Positions 59,616 to 64,000 of a DNA stretch of 64,000 nucleotides are shown here, piece after piece. The notes beneath the pieces are model-generated. The model was not told the origin of the DNA and did no database searches. It was given only the letters and a program-made list of their open reading frames with translations. The position numbers were made by a program, and so were the translations under genes. Numbering within the stretch: the stretch's first letter is position 1; every line of letters starts with the position of its first letter. This stretch comes from Pachyseris speciosa (Eukaryota > Cnidaria > Anthozoa > Scleractinia > Pachyseridae), in the NCBI GenBank assembly GCA_016490735.1, contig JAEMWC010000279.1, positions 441,001-505,000 of the forward strand, in the 5' to 3' direction.

Positions 59616-62591
59616 CTGTTTCAAAGAATAAGACGAGGGTTTCGTTCCAACCTTATTTTTCTGAAGTAATACAACGAATGCAAAAATTGTTGCCTGTAAA
59701 TTATTCTTTTGTTCTTATTCAAAATAGCCTCACTAACCTCGTTTTTGAGATCAAAATTCTAAAGAATTTGTTATCCCGAACGAGGTTAGTGAGGCTATTT
59801 TGAATACGAACAAAAGAATAATTTAAAGGCAGCCATTTTTGCGTTGGATCAATACTAAACTAACGAAACACTAAGAAATAATCCGTTCCAATTTGAGACT
59901 GAGTGCAAGTCTTCTTCCCATTTAATTGGAAAGCTTATCAACAAACAAACGCATACACGCAATAATTAAGTCATTAATTTTGATATTGTCAACTTACGCT
60001 GGCCGTTGCTTGTGAGTCTTTGATCTTCGTAGTTACTATATAAACTTCCTGTTCGTCACCATCTTCACAATTCTGTTTGACTCCAAATGCTGCACGAAAC
60101 TGAGAGACACTCTCGCCAGCCAAAGAGAACACAAACGTGCAGCAAGGCATGCGTTCCACACCTTCCCAAATGTGCTCAAAACGGATTTTCTAAGGAGCAA
60201 TAAAGTAGTCAATTCAATAGGGCTTATGGAAACGTCCATGGCTGCTAATGCTTGGGCTCGATCTTTGCTTTGGTAGATTTAAGGGGTAATGCCCGCTACC
60301 TTGTGGCCTTAGTGCCCATAGAGTGGCTTCAGCTTACTTGATCACATTAATTTGTGAAGTATCCTCATCACAATAAGGCTTATGCACGTTACGTCATCAC
60401 CGCCATGTTGGTGTACCGTGAACAAACGATTACTCATTAGCTTCTTTTGTTATTTTCCAGCAACATGGCCGCCACCCCATTGTCATTCGGATCTCTGGAG
60501 ACTGGTTGCATAGCCTCTATAGTAAATGGCTTAAACCCCGGAGCCATATCAAAACTTGGTGATGCACGATAGCCCGGGTTAGTGTGGTCCTGAGAAGGAT
60601 GTCGGTTTGTGGTTGTTGACACAACCTGAGAGTTAATTGATTGCCCGGGGGTACTCCCAGAAAAAATTGGGTGGGGGTGTGCGGCCAGCTTCCTGAAACC
60701 CTTACCCTATTTCAGACCAAAATCTGCGATTTTTCCCTCCGCTATTTCAGACCTGACCAAAAGTTCGATACCCTATTTCAGACCTTTTTCACGCACAGGG
60801 TTGGCATAAAACATAATTTGAGAGGGCTTTTGTTGATGGTCTTATCGCCTAACAGTGATGAAGAAATAGCTTCTTCTAAAAACATACCCAATTCAAGACT
60901 AGAGTGCACAAACCATACCCTATTTCAAACAAAAATGGTCAAAACTGATACCCTATTTCAGACCAAAACGGCTAAAAAAACAATGCCCTTTGGGGCCGCA
61001 CATACCTATATAGCTCATATAAGGGAGTACCCCCCCGGAGTGATTGCTGTAGCGTCAGTAGATGACGTTATGTTATTTGGTCGTGTGTCAGCGCGTTGTT
61101 ACTGGCTGCGAAGACTAAGCAGTGATTGACACATTGTAAAAAATCGACTTTGTTTAACGAGGGTAACAGTAATTCAACTGACAAACCTGTGGCCCTCGAA
61201 ATCCCGGATCGAATTGGAATTTGTAAATGTTGGTTTTTGAGGAGAGGGGAAAACCGGAGTACCCAGAGAATAACCTCTCAGAACAAGGACGAGAACCAAC
61301 AACAAACTCAACTCACATATGACGCCAAGTCCGGGAATCGAACCTGTGCCATATTGGTGGGAGGTGAGTGCTCTCACCACAACACCATCCCAGGTTCCCC
61401 CGACATTTGGATCCTCCTTTTGTTATTCAAATATCCGCAGGTGTATTCGTCGGTTTCGTTACTGTTTGCCTGTCGCTGGTGACGTCAACAAGTCGTTTGA
61501 AATGCCGGCAGGAAGTTGTTGCGTCGAGGTACGTAGTAAACCAGCTTTCTAGGGTGATCCGTTGATAGTAGTCAGCATCATAGTTAACGTACTCCTGTGG
61601 TTTGCGTGTAAATGGTTTTCAGGTTCCCATTATCACATAAATTTCTGGAGATTATCAATGGGGAGAGGTTCATTTCCTTATAACTACCAGAATTCATTCT
61701 GTTTTTCCTTCTCATGAGTTTACCTTTTTTTTTTTTTTTTTTTATTTAAACATATTTTCTATTGTTTGCCCCAAAAGCACCTAGGCTTATCAAGGGGGCT
61801 TACCTTGTGATCCCCAGACACGTTCTTCCAGCCGGGATGATGGTTGATAAGTTGGACGACAATATCAGCTCCTCCATCCCTCAAATAAAATGGCTTTGGA
61901 GCATCCTTTACAATCCCTCCTAACACAGATTCTTGATTATGTACACACTAAAAGATAATTACTGATTTTATTATAAAATTCCGGGTTTAATTTCAATCGT
62001 AATACATTGTAAAGGTGGGATCTAATATGAAATTTCCGTTGTGCAGAGATTTCTTTTCATTGAGTTGAGGTGTTGCAATATAGACACCGGTATGACATCA
62101 CAATTGGTCCTAAGTTACGCAGATTCAGTTGTTGAGGTGCTCATTGTTTTCCCACATGATCTATAGTAACAACCTTTGTCATTCAAGGGCCGGGCTAATG
62201 AATTTTCATCAGGTCTTCTTTTATTAAATTTTCTCAACAAGTACTCTAGGCCTACAGTTGCGCTTAGCTCTTGCATCACGGAAGCCATCAATTGAGCCCA
62301 CATTACAAACCTCTAAATGTGCTCTCGTGTCGCCGACACAATACGCCCTCACCATGCAGTCGCCGTCCGCCTCGGGAGGGGTCACATAAGCGACAATCCT
62401 CACTGCTTTCTTGGTTTGTCCTCTAGAAGCTGGCTCTCCCGTCACAGCAAAACCAGTGAAGTGGTCTACCATCAAGTGGATCACGTTTGATTCCACCACA
62501 GCCAAATATGGCTCAGAGCCATCCTGCTTGTTGACGTCAATCAGCTCGTTCCAAACCGCGGGCTTCTCTGGCTCACTCTCATTACACTGAA
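59092..62591 (-). CDS. Second ZU5-UPA-death receptor gene (5' part outside the window; frame shift in the death domain)
   Basis: Four exons match the last four of the 28953-38240 gene: 62311-62591, 61804-61947, 59998-60189 and 59615 to about 59092. Phases are identical (1, 0, 0, 0 at the joins). They encode the end of ZU5, the whole UPA domain, a linker and a death domain. The ZU5 start, membrane helix and ectodomain must lie beyond 64000, so a TNFR ectodomain is only inferred. Near 59160 the death domain shifts frame. As written it ends AGTTPPKL at about 59118; the alternative phase continues KFGRDDAAQIIEVQL to a stop at 59092. The gene is either a pseudogene, has a variant end or holds an assembly error. 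Confidence 0.85.
59692..59830. mobile_element. Foldback MITE in an intron
   Basis: Arms of about 50 bp (59692-59741 and 59780-59830) pair through AATAGCCTCACTAACCTCG and its complement around a 38-bp loop. Confidence 0.8.
59998..60189 (-). CDS. Exon of the second gene: end of the UPA domain
   Basis: Sixty-four codons, phase 0 at both ends (acceptor CTCCTTAG, donor GTAAGT). It reads KIRFEHIWEGVERMPCCTFV, then FRAAFGVKQNCEDGDEQEVY. Confidence 0.88.
60229..60370 (+). mobile_element. Truncated copy of the ribozyme-bearing SINE-like element
   Basis: The copy matches the 49312-49537 element from just before the ribozyme cleavage site (GAAACGTC at 60229-60236, then CATGGCTGCTAATGC) to the 3' end. 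Direct repeats of 14 bp with one mismatch flank it (60215-60228 and 60371-60384, CAATARGGCTTATG). The catalytic core is absent. It sits in an intron of the second receptor gene, antisense to it. Confidence 0.85.
60644..61038. mobile_element. Non-autonomous element with CCCGGGGGTACTCCC ends and internal repeats
   Basis: The terminal inverted repeats are CCCGGGGGTACTCCC and GGGAGTACCCCCCCGG. Inside, a unit around ACCCTATTTCAGACCAAAA recurs four to five times. A diverged relative lies at 50285-50460. Intron of the second receptor gene. Confidence 0.8.
61226..61400 (-). mobile_element. tRNA-derived SINE, family A
   Basis: The copy is nearly identical to 35068-35242. The head reads GGTTCGATTCCCGGACTTGG on the minus strand, a good B box. 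Confidence 0.88.
61804..61947 (-). CDS. Exon of the second gene: middle of the UPA domain
   Basis: Forty-eight codons, phase 0 at both ends (acceptor CTTTTAG, donor GTAAGC). It reads CVHNQESVLGGIVKDAPKP, then GGADIVVQLINHHPGWKNV. Confidence 0.87.
62311..62591 (-). CDS. Exon of the second gene: end of ZU5 and start of UPA
   Basis: The exon follows TTATTTTGCAG and ends before GTTTGTAATG. It reads QCNESEPEKPAVWNELIDVN, then MVDHFTGFAVTG and RIVAYVTPPEADGDCMVRAY. It is six bases longer than its partner at 32522-32796. The next exon upstream should be the ZU5 exon, outside the window. Confidence 0.88.
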
Positions 62592-62777
62592 CTGCAAAAT
62601 AAAAGACAAGTACGAAATTAGAAAAATACCGAAATTATATAGGGGAAACAAGGAAGCGGTCGTGAAGACAACTTGACAAGGTTGGCAAACGAGTTTACCT
62701 TTTTAAACTTTCCAGAACTTAGCTTTAAAGAACAGTTGTGCACTAACAGCGATTAATGTTATGCTCATTACACTGTT

Positions 62778-62831
<54 letters not shown>

Positions 62832-62995
62832 ATGATGATGATGATGATATTTTGCGAGGGGATCCAACTCGCCAAGGCGGTTTTCAGTGGAGCCCTCCTA
62901 ATTAATTTCTAACTTAATTAAATACAAAATAAATAACAATGGATGAAAATAAAATATGTACCTAATAATCGAAAGGGGTAAAGTCTTCGAGAAGA
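62778..62995 (-). mobile_element. LINE 3' UTR fragment with (CAT)n tail
   Basis: An (ATG)n tract at 62778-62846 is joined to GCGAGGGGATCCAACTCGCC and GGCGGTTTTCAGTGGAGCC. Read on the minus strand this is a LINE 3' end with a simple-repeat tail. Confidence 0.5.
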
Positions 62996-64000
62996 AAAGT
63001 AAAATTACATCAGAATCTTAAAATCAGTCTTTTAAAAGCGTTTTCAGTGTGGCATTATAAATGGATAAAACATCGGCCTCTTTCAAGTCAGTTGGAAGAC
63101 TGTTTCAGTCTTTCGTAGCTTGGAAGGTGAAGGTTTGTTTACCCCAGTTAGTTTGTGGAAGAGGCAAACGAAGATCATTGGAACTCTCTCCCAGACATTT
63201 ACAAAACATTAAATTTTCTAGAATTCAAGCAGGAGATCCTCAGATATGAAGCGTTTCCACAGTAGATCTACAAGTTATATTTCCCTCTGCATGCATAATA
63301 TTGTACATAGTTTATAAATAATATTGGAATTGTAATATAGCATATTTTATTTTATTTTATTTTAGCTTATTTTCTCGAAGATATTAGCTCTACAGCTACT
63401 CTGTAAATTTCGAGCATAAATAAAGTATATGTATGTATGTATGTATGTATGTATGATGTATGTATTGGAGCGCCTTGTGTTATGGGATTGAACTGCGTGA
63501 TTACTAATAAAATTAAAAATTAAAAGTTAAATCAGTTGACCCAATCAGGCATTTGTGAATAGCAGTGCAATGATAAAAAAAATCTTCTCGAATGGAGAGG
63601 TTTGAAATCTAAGCTGTTTAGTGCTTCAGTTGACGAGCTTCGGGAAGGGAGCCCCAAAAGAACTTTAGCAGCTTTTTTGTAGAATCTGCAAGTCTAAGAT
63701 AAGAAACTAGGGTTCCATGACAACCCTACAGGGACTAGTCGAATTACAAGCTCAACTTAAAGATGAAGAAAATGATTTTGCTGGGAGTATAGCGAACTGC
63801 GTGTTTGGTTCGATCGCGGTGCATTTAAGGTAGTACTATGAGCACTTGTGTTACAGGGTTCCGTGATAGGTATTCCCGTCACGAGTATCGTAAAATCCAT
63901 GACCACTATTCTTTCTTAAAACAAAAGTCAGATAATTATTCTAGTCAATACAACAGGGCAAAGAATTCGCAAAGCAAATACTTGCAACTGGCGGGTAGAG
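62996..64000. other. No gene recognised; (TATG)n microsatellite at 63429-63460
   Basis: A plus-strand frame at 63061-63249 is probably part of a repeat. No upstream ZU5 exon of the second receptor gene is found here. Confidence 0.4.

Noticed and set aside
60437..60622. 61-codon minus-strand ORF in an intron of the second receptor gene
   Set aside because: The sequence resembles dispersed non-coding repeat DNA and has no matching exon in the first gene.
62195..62225. CTGATGA on the minus strand as a hammerhead
   Set aside because: No stem II and no GAAA follow.

Overview
The window reads as nuclear DNA of an anthozoan cnidarian, most likely a stony coral. It is AT-rich and intron-rich, packed with degenerate transposable elements, tRNA-derived SINEs of types I associate with coral genomes, and genes split into short exons with GT/AG borders. 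No rRNA gene, intact free-standing tRNA gene, CRISPR array or bacterial-type operon is visible. The genus cannot be fixed from the sequence alone.

Host genes. The clearest host gene lies on the minus strand at 28953-38240. Eight exons splice in frame into the last 880 residues of a single-pass receptor: TNF-receptor-type cysteine-rich repeats, one transmembrane helix, a long linker with a repeated motif, then ZU5, UPA and death domains. The tail is that of UNC5/PIDD-type proteins while the ectodomain is that of a TNF receptor. A second gene of the same family sits at 59092-62591 (minus), cut by the right edge of the window, with the same exon pattern and a frame shift near the end of its death domain. 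Weaker host-gene candidates are a protein-kinase-like pseudogene (about 16340-16700), a transmembrane exon found in a triplicated segment (22873-23070), a Cys-rich exon (49632-49812) and a few short ORFs with signal-like starts.

Layout. 1-8350: an inverted-repeat element, a Mutator-like element with 9-bp target duplications (2366-3775), a complete hAT transposon with 8-bp duplications (4476-7323) and a LINE tail. 8440-15070 and 22550-27505: three copies of one segment, the second split by a 1.77-kb foldback element (11613-13383) whose empty site survives in the third, and the third split by a DIRS-like retroelement (about 23720-26435). 15077-15548: a palindrome with two facing hammerhead ribozyme motifs. 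15600-18610: kinase and piggyBac remnants. 18610-22550: small repeats and hairpins. 27955-38240: the first receptor gene with SINEs and foldback elements in its introns. 38452-45480: three L1/Tx1-type LINE remnants and a nested palindromic MITE. 45690-48590: a two-copy repeat. 49312-49537: a SINE-like element carrying a complete hammerhead ribozyme. 53345-54710: two 3' ends of LINEs with a restriction-like endonuclease. 55000-59090: mostly unrecognised. 59092-62591: the second receptor gene, with a truncated copy of the ribozyme element in one intron.

How the parts fit. The two receptor genes probably belong to one expanded local family acting in TNF- or UNC5-like death or inflammatory signalling. 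Everything else is mostly mobile DNA, but several insertions can be dated relative to each other because empty and filled copies are both present.
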